From Aselliscus stoliczkanus (Eukaryota; Chordata; Mammalia; Chiroptera; Hipposideridae), in contig CM066727.1 in NCBI GenBank assembly GCA_033961575.1, forward strand, positions 114,006,434-114,070,433: a stretch of DNA of 64,000 bases, in the 5' to 3' direction. The notes under the pieces are model-generated. The model was not told the DNA's origin. It saw only the letters and a program-made list of their open reading frames with translations, and made no database searches. Position 1 is the stretch's first letter, and every line of letters starts with the position of its first letter. Below are positions 35,380-47,339 of this stretch, in pieces. A program made the position numbers and the translations under genes.

Positions 35380-38296
35380 AAGGCTGAAACTAAGTTTGTC
35401 AGATAAAATATAGAATGTGCAGAAAAATTAATATTTCAGACAAATGACAAATACTTTAGTTATAAGGAGGCCCCCAATATTTATAAGATTTATTAATACT
35501 AAAAAATTATTTAGTGTATACCTGAAATTCAAATTTGACTGGGCATCCCTTATTCTTATTTGCTAAATCTAGCAACCCTACAGAAACTCAAATTTTGACT
35601 AACTGTAAAATAAGTCTTCCCTCATTTTTCTATTGAATTTGCACCTTTGTCTCATCTATAGAATGCCAGGCAGTTACCTACAATTGTTATCTAGAAAAAA
35701 AACCACACCACTACTCAATGCATGAGAGCATGAAACTTTTCAGTAGAGAGTTAGGTAGATCAACAAAAGTCTGTTCACACATTTTTTTTCTTACCAAAAT
35801 GAATCTTTCAAAACAATAACACTCTATTTCAGGAAAAGTTAGTTAACAGAGCATGTGGCTACACTGTGCTACAAAAACATGAGGCAACAGAACTGCTTGA
35901 AAGGAAAATAAATAAGGAAATATACTCAAACAATAAAGTTGTTTAAGAAAGCCAAAGGAATGACAAGTGGAAGCAAAAAAATGCAAAGAACAACAGATCA
36001 TTCTCCTAGATTATAAACTCATGCCCATAAGTCAAACTCCTAATAAACAGACCTCACAGGTCAGAAGTGCTCTGGGGCCTGTAAAGTCCTTAACACTTTA
36101 GCAATAAAATAAAAAATAAAAAACTTTCAAAAGAAAGCTTTCTGAATGGCATCTTAGGAGGTTTTAGTGACTAGTGTCAGTCAGTAATGAGAAAAGTACT
36201 TCTAAATTGTGCAATCAGAGAAATGGCTGCTTGACAAGTTAGAGTTTAGAAATCAGCATACAAGTCTTTTATCAAACTAGATGAGAGAGACTGTAACAAC
36301 AGGACTATAACTGAGCAGACCTAACTTTTATTACATAACAATGTCAGGACACCGAAGTTATTGGGAAGCATCCCACAGATGCCCAACATTTGTTTTGAAG
36401 ACAAGTCTGCAACAGTCACTGCTAAATAAAATACATGAATGACAATACTGAGTTCTATCTGTTTAGATCTAAAAGTCAAAGAAACTGAAGGAAATTACGC
36501 TTCTAGGCCTCGCTTCCTGAAAGTCTTGCCTAAGGTGCTGCTTTATGGTAAAAAGTGAGGATGAATTCTGAACCAAATCATCTCTCTTCATCTGTACATG
36601 GAATTATTTCTTTGCATTCATTTTTGGGGGCAATGTCACTAAAAGGAACTAAAGAGATGTATATGTTTAAGGTCAGAGCGTGTGAATCTTCAGATATCCT
36701 CACTCTAAATAAAATCTCTATGCTCTGTACTGAATGGAAAGAGGGACAGACAAGGGAGGGCAGGTGACAAGGGAGGAAAAGAGGAAACAAAAACATTTAC
36801 TCCAAATGTAAATGCTTAGTAGGGACACTAAAATACAAACACTACAGTTAAGTGTCACTAGTAACACAAAACAGGTGGTCAAAATAAGTACTGAAGGGCT
36901 AAGTATGCCACACAAGGTCATATAATAAAGTCTCCCAAACATCCAATCCAATCTCAAACCATCAATAATAAATTATGCTGTCTTGATGACGTGCTCAACT
37001 GGACTTGGCAAAACCGTAATTAAAAGTGAAATGCATAATATATAAATATATATAAATTCCAATCAGAATGAAGAAAGGCTTTTTTACATATTACTGCCAA
37101 AATGATCTTTGCCACTGGAAAAACAAAACCTGTTTCATTTTGTATTCCATGGAAAATAAATTTATTTAGAAATAAGTACAGTTTAATGGCATTTACTGCT
37201 AGAGTGAAAACTACTACATTGAACCAGCTAACAATATTATAATTAACATAATTTGTAACTCAGAGATTTATGTCTACACTAACGACTTCCATGGACAAAT
37301 TCTTCTCGAGCCTTTCCAGAAGAGCTTCAGAAGTTTTATTTAGAGACACTTAGATCAAAACCAGTTGTGTGAAAGACAAAATATGGGACAAAGCCATAAA
37401 ATGTCCCAGTAAAATTATGAGTCCACTTGAAGCCTAAGTTAGAGTTGAAAGTTCTCCAAACACAAAACAAAAGCCTTCATGATATTTTTCTACTAAAATG
37501 GAATTGTTTTCAGTTATGGAACTGCTTAATTCCAAATAATTTCAGACTTGGAATTACTTAAGTGGTACCCATACTATTTTACTATAATATGTAGAGAAAA
37601 TGTTTAGAGTAGAATATGGGAAAATCACTTTTAAAATACAGTATTTGTGCTTGTTATTTTTAATTGCAAACACTGTAAGATTTCTTCTGCAGTGAATAAG
37701 TTTATTTGAAAGAGGAGTTCCATACAAATTGAAATAAAAGATCTTTGGTGATAATGAGGCAAGTGACCAATAATGTAAATGAAAGGAATTTTTCAAGAGA
37801 ACATGAGAAACACCAAGTGTTAAGAAATATTTAAAACAGGAAAAGCAAAATAAACTAAAAAATGTCAGTGAGATAGTAAGAGCTGTAGCATAAAACAATG
37901 TCACTACAAAAGAAGAGTTTGTAGAATAAAGGGAGACAGTGAATAATATCTAACACCCCAAAAAGGTCAGTAGGTCCAAGACAAACAAGGTCAGTAAATT
38001 TGGCACCTAGTACATCACTGAAGCAATCTGAGCACAGCGGTGAGAGAAGAATACAAATTACATTGGTTTGGAAAATAAATGGTACGTGTGAAAGTGGAGG
38101 CAGCGAGAATAAAAGATTCTTTCGAAAACTGAGCATATAAACAGAAAAGAAAAAGTAACAGGTAAAATATACTGTAGCGAATTGAAGCCAAGGAAAAGAC
38201 ACCAGGAAGGATGGTTCACATTTCTTTTAAGGATGGGGGAAACTAGGATATGTTTTATGTTTGGGAGAGTCAGTGGAAAGAAAGAGGAGAGAAATA
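35380..38296. other. Long intronic stretch, nothing recognised
   Basis: About 2.9 kb with no SINE or clear LINE. Several 70-116 codon open frames on both strands lack splice context and similarity. Absence of recent insertions could mean constraint or chance. Confidence 0.5.
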
Positions 38297-38310
38297 AGGA
38301 GGAATTAATT

Positions 38311-38442
38311 AATTAATTAATTAATTAATTAAATTTTTTTTTTTTTGAGGGCAGTGTCACTGTCCCTCATATGTGGGACCCAAATCGGGGCCGCTGGCTT
38401 CTCAAACCAGCTCTTAACCACGGCGCCACTTGACCAGCCCTC
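38311..38442 (-). mobile_element. Short SINE with (TTAA)n tail
   Basis: Antisense short SINE with a TTAA-repeat and T-rich tail (38307-38346). Near-duplicate flanks AGGAGGAATTAATT (38297-38310) and AGGAGGATTTAATT (38443-38456). Confidence 0.85.
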
Positions 38443-38700
38443 AGGAGGATTTAATTTATAGAGTAAGGTTTTGAAAACCGATAAGAGGGAAGGAATAAAG
38501 AGAATAGGAAGATGCAGCCTTGGCAAGGAGCTGGGACCTTAGTTCCACTGAAACAAAAGGAAGGTAAAAATGAGTGAAGATAGAAATTTCAAGACGGCTG
38601 ATACCCTGCAGCTCTATTTACTTGGTAAAACAGGAGAGGTGATCTGCTGAGAGGACGGTGTAAATCTGACTAAATAACGCTCTTCAAAAATTAGATTAGT

Positions 38701-39160
38701 GCCGGCCAAGTGGCGCATTGGTTAAGAGCTGGCTTGGGACGCCAGCAGCCCTGGTTCAGATCCCACATATGAGGGCCAGTGACACTGCCCTCTACAGCTA
38801 AGATGGTGAACAACAGCTCCACCTGGAGCTGGGCTGCTGTGAGTCCCAGGGTGGGTCCCATAGTGGCATAGCTGCAGCCCCTGCTGCAGTGGGCTGCCAT
38901 AGGCTACAGTGAGTGGCCAGCAGCCGGAATGAGCTGCCAAGAGCCGCTGTGAGAGGCAGTCCAGAGGCTAGCGACCAATCTGCCTCACCCGAGAAGAGCG
39001 CAATGATAATACCAACAATGGGCCAGTGAAGCAATGTCCTCCACAACTAGACTGAAGAACAAAAGGACAGCATCTTGTCTGTTCCCCTTCCCTGATTCCC
39101 CAATGCTGTTCCCCTCCCCCAATTCTCCAATTTAAAAAAAAGAAAAATCTTTAAAAAAAA
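38701..39160 (+). mobile_element. Long tRNA-derived SINE
   Basis: GCCGGCCAAGTGGCGCATTG head, GCTCCACCTGGAGCTGGGCT body, and CCCCTTCCCTGATTCCCC tail. The flanking duplication is imperfect (AAAAATTAGATT versus AAAAATTTATATT). Confidence 0.87.
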
Positions 39161-39629
39161 ATTTATATTCATAAAAGTAGTTATGCAAGAAGGGTTTATT
39201 TATTTATTTTAACATTCTTATACCCCACACAAATTGCTGACTTTTAAGAGTCAAAGGTAAGGGGATTATTTTCAGAAATATGTTTAGGTCCTCAATTTAA
39301 ACAATGAGAAGAAATTATCGGGGAGTAGAGATGGGAAACAGAACCTTTTTTCAAAGAAGCCTCAACTTTATCTTTCTACCTATAACAAATTTTAGCACCT
39401 GAAAAGTGGAGACTTCAAATATCATTACAGGAGAAATATGTGTTCTTTTCTCATTTTCTACACATACACACCTGTGACTCCTTTGCATTCTCTGCTAACA
39501 CTGGTATGAATTGGTAAGAACAGTACAGCGTTTTAAAGAACTCGATATGTATGAGATCATGTTACGATATCCTGGATCAAACAGGACTCCATGAAAAAGG
39601 CAAAAAGAGTGACTGTAATAGCTCCCCTG

Positions 39630-39790
39630 ACTAGCTGCTCACCTTGAGCCAGACACTGTTTTAAGTGCCATCTGTATGAACTCACCCCATGTTTACAACC
39701 ACGCTTTACATTAATTATCCCAATTTTATAGCAGAGAAAACCACAGATGAGATCTCTGCCTAAGAAAATTCAAGCAATCTGGGGCTCCAT
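39630..39790 (-). repeat. MIR element
   Basis: 'GAGCCAGACACTGTTTTAAGTGCC...AATTATCCCAATTTTATAGCAGAGAAAACC' is the complement of MIR. Confidence 0.75.
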
Positions 39791-39834
39791 GGCTCATACT
39801 ACAATTCCTAGGCTTGAGTGCATGTATATAATAT

Positions 39835-40030
39835 AAAGAGTCCTGAGGTTGAAACGAGAAGCTCAGGCTTCAAATCCAAGTACCATCACGTACTAGTTGG
39901 TTGACCCTAGAGAAGTCATGTTCCCAAATCACAGCTCCTCATCAGAGTAATAGTCTGTGTAACCCGTATGCTAGCTGTGAGAATCAAAGAAACGGAGGTT
40001 TCATAAATAGTAAATACATATGACATCATG
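39835..40030 (+). repeat. MIR element
   Basis: 'GGCTTCAAATCCAAGTACCATCACGTACTAGTTGGTTGACCCTAG' and the downstream sequence follow MIR. Confidence 0.65.
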
Positions 40031-40339
40031 ATTTTAGAAAAGAGCTGCTGCATACATGCATATGGTATTAACAATATTATTTCCTATACCCTATCAAAAA
40101 CTCTCACACCTTAATTTACACTGCTATGGTTCATCTGCAAAATTAGTACCTTTTAAAATGAAGGTTTCTGATTGTTTTCTGCCAGCCTCTCACTAATTTA
40201 CTTACTAATGAAGATGTAAAGCTTATATCATAGGGCCTCTGACACATATAAAGAGCGGAAGTGGTGGTTACCTTTGTTATCACTAGTTCTACCATTCAGC
40301 AGAATCACAAAACAAACCTAAAGTTTAACGGTATGTATG

Positions 40340-40559
40340 TAGTTCGATGCCCAACCCGAACTTAGCAGCTGCTGAGCTGCCAACAGGTAGCAGGATGGCT
40401 CAGCTAAAAAAATAAAATAAAATTAAAATAAAATTAAAATAAAATAAAAAATAAAATAAAATAAATAAAATAAAGTAAAATAAAATAAATAAAATAAAAT
40501 AAAATAAATAAAAAATAAAATAAAATAAAAAATAAAATAAAATAAAATAAATAAAATAA

Positions 40560-40590
<31 letters not shown>

Positions 40591-40599
40591 ATAAAATAA

Positions 40600-40630
<31 letters not shown>

Positions 40631-40662
40631 AATAAAATAAAATAAAATAAAATAAAATAAAG
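40340..40662 (+). repeat. 5'-truncated SINE with expanded A/T microsatellite tail
   Basis: The last 65 bp of the 'GCTCAAGAG' SINE type ('CAACAGGTAGCAGGATGGCTC') lead into about 255 bp of AAAAT/AAAT/AAAAAT units (40406-40662) arranged in a longer repeating pattern. The 107-codon Phe/Tyr/Leu frame on the minus strand is a simple-repeat artefact. Confidence 0.85.
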
Positions 40663-41114
40663 GTGTTGTGTAGTTTTGTGTATGGGAAGTAATTCAAAGT
40701 TTCTTACACAATTCCGTAAAGTGGCAAGTTTCTCTCCATCATTCATGCTGCACTTTACCCTCTAATATATTATCAGCCAGGATGTCTCTAATGAAATCCA
40801 AATTAAATGAAAACAATATATATTTTTCTCTCCTCACCGCCCGATGGTTCCTTTCATTTTCATTTCTCTTTCAGCCAAAACCTGATCGGTCTGATTCTTG
40901 CTTTCTGACTACTCTCATGGTCTTTTGAAGTGAAGACCTTCGAGTCCACTCTGGTAAACCTACAACTCCCAACATTTCATGCACTCATAATTACATTTCT
41001 AGAGACCGCTTTCCTAGAATAAGTTCTATCATTTCAGTTCCTTATTAGAGTTCAAGATCATGTTAGTACACAACGCTCTATCACACAGCTTTGTTTTAGT
41101 ACTGTTATACTGAC

Positions 41115-41126
41115 CTTGAGGTGAGA
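41115..41126 (-). CDS. ERC1: ERC1 12-nt microexon (adds SLTS)
   Basis: On the minus strand the 12 bases TCTCACCTCAAG are preceded by a pyrimidine-rich acceptor (TTGCTGTTGCCTTCAG) and followed by a GT donor (GTCAGTATAA). The exon on its 5' side ends in phase AG and the exon on its 3' side begins with G. Inclusion therefore reads AG|T CTC ACC TCA AG|G = S-L-T-S-R, turning ...IAELERQVKDQ... into ...IAELESLTSRQVKDQ.... This is the longer sequence I remember for human ERC1. Skipping also keeps frame, so it is a cassette microexon that changes heptad spacing by four residues in the coiled coil. It lies 13,275 nt from the upstream exon and 16,664 nt from the downstream exon. Homology-based annotation often misses exons this short. 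The sequence match and both splice sites are seen directly; use in any tissue is inferred. Confidence 0.88.
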
Positions 41127-41129
41127 CTG

Positions 41130-42775
41130 AAGGCAACAGCAAATCCAGGAAGAAATGTGAAAGAGAAAGTTAGAAAGAATTAATAAGAACAATATTCAGA
41201 AATCATATTATTCATAGACATAGACCAAACAAAAAGTACAGGACTAAAGAAGGGGAAGGAATCACACATTCTGCACAGGCCTAAAAATTAGTAACTTCAG
41301 AGTTTCAACTGTTGACAAATGTATTTTCATATTAGGTTACACCACTGTACCTTAACGTAAATTTCTAAAGGAAAAATTTTTGTTTAAAATTTACCATTTC
41401 CTGAAGCAGGGGGAAAAAACTATTTCATAAACAGAAAGGCAAAGAAGAAAAGGTTAGCTCCTGCTCCTTTTCACGTAATAGCTAATGGTGATTTCACAAA
41501 TTTCATCAGCTTAGCTTTATACACAGCCACCTTCCAACCGACCACCCCTTACACATCCCACTCCATTTCTTGTATCCAAGTTATCTATGAGCAAACACAC
41601 AAAAACACTGACAACTTTGGTTATTCTGTACAATACATGACTCTGACTTATTTGGAAGAATTTGATAGAATTTTCTCAAATGTGAAAACAAAATGTTTTC
41701 CCCCAATTACAACAATATTTCTCATTTCAAAGCTACCGAAATCTACGTCAAATGGTGCAACCCAAAAGCAATAATGAAGACTATAAGGCTCTATAAATGT
41801 CGATTCATTTCCAATACCATTCAGCAGTAAAAGATGCAGAGCAGCCATGCTTAATATTCCTGCATAGCTCGATCCCTCTGTGTGGTTCATTATTGACTTT
41901 CATAATAACAGACAGTTTACCCTTTCAAAAATGAATCAGTCTCTCTGAAATTGGTATTATCCTCCCAATACTGAATTATCACCTGGGCATATGTTATATG
42001 TTCTGTGATGCTTGCAGATTCCTAAAGGGAATCTGTAAAACTCCAAGGTTCTCTGGCATATATAGAAGTGTAGAATGCAATGTTCAAAGTCAAACAGACG
42101 CTAATCTCTAAATGATTGTTCCCAATGATCTTTTTTTACTTTTACTGGTTAGGACACAGTAAGTTAGAATAATTTTAGAACAACAAGAACACAAACTGAA
42201 ATCTCCTACAGAAGTAAGGCTTTATATAAGACACAGGTAAATACATTTTTAAAAATTAAGCTTATTCCTATCAATAGTGAGCAAGTTTGACAATCTTTTT
42301 ACCTATTTTATTGTTCATGAGTAATAATTTATTTTGGCATCAAACTATAGCTCTTGGGAAATAAATTTAGGAGAAAAAAATGTGCACATAAAATAACTGT
42401 ATATAATTCTAATATTTACACATTTAAGTAAAATCATAGGGTAATCACTAAGCACAAATTCCTATCAAAATTGTAGTGACAAATTATAAGGTACTGTGCC
42501 CAGAAACTTTGGGAAGATGATCTAATAGAATTGACTATGTAAAGCTATGTTGAGTTATTCTTCTTTTAAATGAATTAGTGAAATCTATCAAGAAGGAAGA
42601 AAAAAGAAACAACTTCCCCAGAAAGCAAGCTAAAGAAAGCAGGATCTGATAAAAAACCAGTCATCTTCAGTTACAGTGCTCTTACAATACTTGATGGGAA
42701 GATAAAAGGAAAGAAATATGAGATGAATAGATGGTAAAATGATAAAGGAGCTCTGTCTCTATGGTTTACTATATA
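41130..42775. other. Intronic sequence around the microexon
   Basis: Beyond the microexon splice signals no repeat or other exon is recognised here. The run without SINE or LINE insertions spans roughly 40670-42775. Confidence 0.5.
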
Positions 42776-42907
42776 AAGAGGGTGCCAAAAAAAAAAAAAG
42801 TATACACATTAGGAAAGGGAAAACCTGTATTAAAATTGTAAACTCAATATATACCAATAACAAAAGATGAATGCAAGTCATGTGTATATATTTTTTGGCA
42901 CCCCCAG
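42776..42907. mobile_element. Mariner-type MITE (copy 2, 132 bp)
   Basis: Ends AAGAGGGTGCCAAAA... and ...TTTTTTGGCACCCCCAG, with TA at 42774-42775 and 42908-42909. The interior 'AAAATTGTAAACTCAATATATACC' is shared with the copy at 14650. Confidence 0.8.
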
Positions 42908-44764
42908 TATATTTATTGGGCCCTCAATAATGTGCAGTTACAGGACAGAATGTGACAGATACTACAAGAAAAGCACAAATAAAGAAAAGAGAAATTACAA
43001 TTAGTACCTAAGAAGGGTCTGTAAAAAAATTTCTTTTAAAAGGTAACAGTTATAAAGGGTAAGGTTCCCATAAACAAATAAAGGGGAAGAAAATTTTAGT
43101 CAAAGAGAAAAGAATAAGAAAAAACACGTAAGAAAATACCTTTCATCGTGTAACTTTGAAGTCATTTGTCAAGAAAACAGAGTTAATTCTGCTAAGACTA
43201 TCAAACCAAAAATTGGAAATACCAACCTGAAAACTAATTCAAGCTTGCCAACACATTTAGAAGATTTATGAAAGAAAAAACAAAACACAAAACTCTGTTT
43301 TCGTTATATAAAACGTCAGACACTAGTAATCTTTAAGAGCAAAACAACAACTCAAAAGGATATACGCTTGAGCCATGAGGCTTACGCCTAGTACTTATTG
43401 TCCCTAATTTCTCCAAATACCACCAAAAACATTCTTTCTCTTAACACACACGCATGCAAATAACGTCCTGGATTAAATCTTTCTCCTGACATGATAAGAA
43501 AAAGACCCCACTCTGTGTTCAAGCTCAGTTTAGTGTGCTGGTCTTGATCTACAGAAGTACAAATCCCTCTTCAAAATGAGGTTAAAAGTTACTGCTTTAG
43601 CAGTTCACACAGTTAATTCAGGGACTTAGCTTCATTGAGCCTAAATTCTGAGCAACTGGGAACACCCTTGCTTTAAAAAAAACACACAACTAAAGTAGCA
43701 CCAAATCTTTTTCTGAATAGATCATATACTACTTTTTAAATAAACACAGGTGTTTATAAATCAGAATGTAGTTCCCGAAACAATATAATAAATGCCGGTT
43801 AGGTTTTCTTGCTAGTCCACAAAATTTAAGTTTAATCATGATGTAAAAACCTAGAATAGTTCTAGTTCTAGATGAGGTCTGGAAAAGATGGTTAGCAAAG
43901 AAAATTAACCATCACCAAGTGGAAAAACTAAATTTCCTCCATTATATACAAGACTGGACCAAGAGTGAATGAGTGAGTGAGTGAGTGAGTGCGTGCATAT
44001 TCACATATATGAATGAATAACAAAACCGATCTTCAATTCTCGTGTCTTCCTTAGAAGAGTCCCAGCAGCCACACAGTATCTTGGCTTTCCCTTTCCATTT
44101 CGTATCCCTACCTACACTAAAGTACTGGGACATAAAATGAGCAGCCTAGGATCCAAAATTACCTACTAGTCTTCCAGCCAAACAAACTTGCAAGCCATTA
44201 TCATTTAATATTGATCTCAAAACTTAAAAGACCAGACTTCAGAGTCCCAAGTTCAATCAGAAGCCCCCTCTTTCTGATGAGCCTGGACCCTGCACACACA
44301 TGCATGGGTATGTTAGCATCACCTGCCAGGGAGCTCAACCAGACCTTGAGTAGAAAGCTCTTCACTGGGATTTCCAGCTCCCAGAAAAGCTGTGGAAGAA
44401 GGGGACGTCATCTACAAAGGTAGTTAGTTACACAGCTGCTCTTTGCTGGAGTCTCAGTATTCTGGAGCCAGGAGTATTTCTATACTGAGTCCGGACCGAC
44501 AGAGGGGCTAAGAGTCAGACATGTGGAAAAACTGTCACCTGGCAGCAAAGCAACCCACACGCCAGTTCCCAAGCGCCTGTTCTCTAACGGCCCACCAGAA
44601 GGTGCGGAAAGAGGCCTCCTCAGGATTCTCAAGTGAGCAGCCCCTGCATCATCTAGCTTTCTGTATCCTCCTTTCTGGGGGGTGGGCTCATTAAGGAGCT
44701 CTGAGCACGTTTCAAAAGGAACAGTGGGGGAGAGACAGGCGGGAACGTTCAAACCCAGCCCGAC

Positions 44765-44840
44765 CACCACCTCCCCACTTATGTGACATGGGCCAGTCAC
44801 TTAATCCCTCAGGGCCTCAGCCTCCTTATCATTAAAAAAC
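44765..44840 (+). repeat. MIR fragment
   Basis: 'CTTATGTGACATGGGCCAGTCACTTAATCCC...GGCCTCAGCCTCCTTATC' matches the MIR core. Confidence 0.6.
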
Positions 44841-45832
44841 CTACATAAGAACCCTTTCCAAAACCAAGAAAAAGGCCATGATGCTTGAAGGGATAGCCAA
44901 AATTAACAAATATAACGACTATTAAACAAATTACACTAAAATTCAGGGGCATCTTTCTTAGGAAGATAAGACGTCCCTGATACGTAACAAATGAAACACT
45001 GAGGCTTACAGAATTCCTGTAGGAAATCTCCACCTAAAATGAGTGCCAGCTTGCTTGTCCATGTTTCCACTTAAGGACGGAGAAAGAACTGCTCATTGAC
45101 TCCAAACGAGGGAAGAACAGCCACCTTTCAAAGTTAAATATGGCGATTTCTGTCACAATACAAATTTGTTTTTAAAAAGTCAAAATACATTCCCCTTTAA
45201 ACTATTTGCCTGACAAAGGGCAAAAATCTGCTGTAAGATGCCCCCTTTCAAAAGATGAAGGGGTGAGATCTGTCCCCAGGCATGCGGGTGGGGATGAAGT
45301 GAGGGTGGAGATGAAGGAATACAGGACGAAAACGAGGAAAAACAGGATTGAAACCTGTGTGGACGTATCTGAAAATAATGGCATAGAATAATTTATGACT
45401 GGTTTAACTGGAACCCTCAAATTACTGCCTTATTGTAAAAGAACTAAAACAGGCAAAGCCAGGGGATCACTCCTGATTCGGGAAGTAATTAAAAGAGTGA
45501 GGACGTTATTTTATGATTCATAAGGTATTAGGAAGACAAAGACCTCAACCTTGGTGAGGCCCCCAAACTGTTTCTGTTCTTTAATCCTTATTTAACTTCT
45601 CAAAACTTTAAACCTTTCCAAACAGTTGCTTCTACTATGGGGGGGGGGGGGACGCGAAATAAGTTTATAAATAGCTGTAACAGTTTGAATGCATATAACA
45701 GAAAATCCTGTTTCAAAATGTTTTAAACTAAGAAAATGTACTATCTCACAAAACAAAAAGTCAAGTTTCAGGGACAATGCATTCATGTTCTGGCCCTGCT
45801 CCTTCCTGACTGAACCCTCTGGATGCTGGCTT

Positions 45833-47102
45833 TGTTACCAGCCAACTGAGCAGCAGCCCACCACCACTGAGAAACTTGTAAGTTTTCTTCCCCATAGAAA
45901 TGTTAAGTTTAGAAATGTTAAGTCTCCTCCCTAGTTGTTTAGTTTTTTAGCTCCTGGCTTTGATTACTTTTCTAACCAGTTTGTGAATCTTAGACTAAAG
46001 ATCCCGCCCTGCTTCTTGATTGCTTTGTAAATCAGTTTCTGAATCCTAAACAGTGGAAGTCTCCTACCCCTGCTTCAGATAACTACTTGAAAGCCTGTGA
46101 CTCCCTAATATCCCTCAGGCAGGTAAGCTAAATGCCAAACCCATTCTGGGCCCAGACAACTGACGCCATCTGAGTGATGGACTGAATGGCCACAGGTTTC
46201 ATAAGAGCTAACAGATTTATTAATTAAAATCTATTTTTCCTCATTCAGGGACCTTGGGGATACAAGGGATACCCCAACAAGATTGCCAGTCACAACCAAA
46301 GAAGCCAGCGCGGTCTTCCAGGCAGAGCTTGAGACCCATTCTCTCATCTGAGATCAGATAGGGCGAGAGTTCCGTGAACCCCAATAGGCAGGGACAGCTC
46401 TACACCCCTGCCCAGCAGGAAGCAGATACAGAAAAAGAGACCTCCTGTCCCTCAGTTTCCCATAGAGATTTTATGGGGATCATGTCTCTCAAAGGGAAAA
46501 CAAGGCAGGCAGTTAGGGGCAGGCATTGGGTCTCCGCATTCCTGCACATCTCACAGAATGCGACCGCCCATGGGACCTCCCCTCTCCACCCAAAACTCCC
46601 CTTTGTATTGTAATTACCCACCCCTGCGGGGAAACACACACAAAATACCCAACTAGATCAGACCAGTCACTGGCACCTGTGCAGTACCTCTTGTCGATCA
46701 CAGGTGCCAATCAAATGGTCCCACACCCAGAGGGGAAGAGCCCATTCTAGAGAAAAATGGATAAAAACTCCAAGCCCTGGGAAGTCTGCCCTCTTTTTTG
46801 ACAGCTGTCCTTCTTTTGGACTGCTTCTCTTCTCTTCGTTTCTTCCCTTTATGACCCCCTTCCTCCCTTTGAGCCTTTTGAGCCTGGCCTTTGTGAGTAG
46901 CCCGCTCCAAACTCTTTGGAATGTAATTTCTAGTAATGGGCCCTTGTGCCCCTCTCTACTGCTTGGGCCTACTTCTACTTCTTTGAATCTCTTTTAATAA
47001 ACTATTTATTTTACTGCTTTACTCTGGTATCTCGTTCAATTCTTTGCTCGAGTTGCCAAGGACCTGGACTTTGCGCCGAGAAGGGCCCGCTCTCTGACAA
47101 CA
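45833..47102 (+). mobile_element. Solo LTR A (ERV1-like, long form)
   Basis: LTR of about 1.27 kb from TGTTACCAGCC to ...CTCTCTGACAACA. 4-bp TSD GCTT at 45829-45832 and 47103-47106, the size typical of gamma-type endogenous retroviruses. It contains a TATA-like GGATAAAAACTCC (about 46759) and a polyadenylation signal AATAAA at 46996. It carries 568 bp (46081-46648) absent from LTR B. No internal retroviral coding sequence is present. Short frames of 60-97 codons inside it are incidental. Confidence 0.88.
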
Positions 47103-47339
47103 GCTTCATCTCAGGCTGACAGAAGGTGGCGGCGGCAGGGCTAGTCCCTACATACACACATGACAGTGTACACAACAAAGGGGCGCCCTTCTCCTTGCAA
47201 GTCTTTCTTACAAGAAAATCATTCCCTGGAAGCCTCTCTGTAGTTTCCCCTTCACATCACTTAGGGATTGTGTGCTCAGTGTGTAACTTGGTCTCTGGAA
47301 GACAGAGTGCTGTGACCTTGACTGACTTACATGAGTCAG

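Larger units (their letters stand above)
24451..41114 (-). other. ERC1: ERC1 intron downstream of the microexon
   Basis: Intron of 16.7 kb. Its lower half is a nest of L1 insertions (24900-32270). Its upper half has MER5A, MIR, two long SINEs, one short SINE and an A/T microsatellite. Between 35380 and 38300 I see only AT-rich unique-looking sequence. Confidence 0.85.

Noticed and set aside
40423..40746. 107-codon Phe/Tyr/Leu-rich protein resembling a membrane segment
   Set aside because: Translation of an A/T microsatellite.
44480..44800. 106-codon minus-strand frame in a GC-richer segment
   Set aside because: No recognisable domain, ends inside a MIR, and no splice signals consistent with ERC1 phase.
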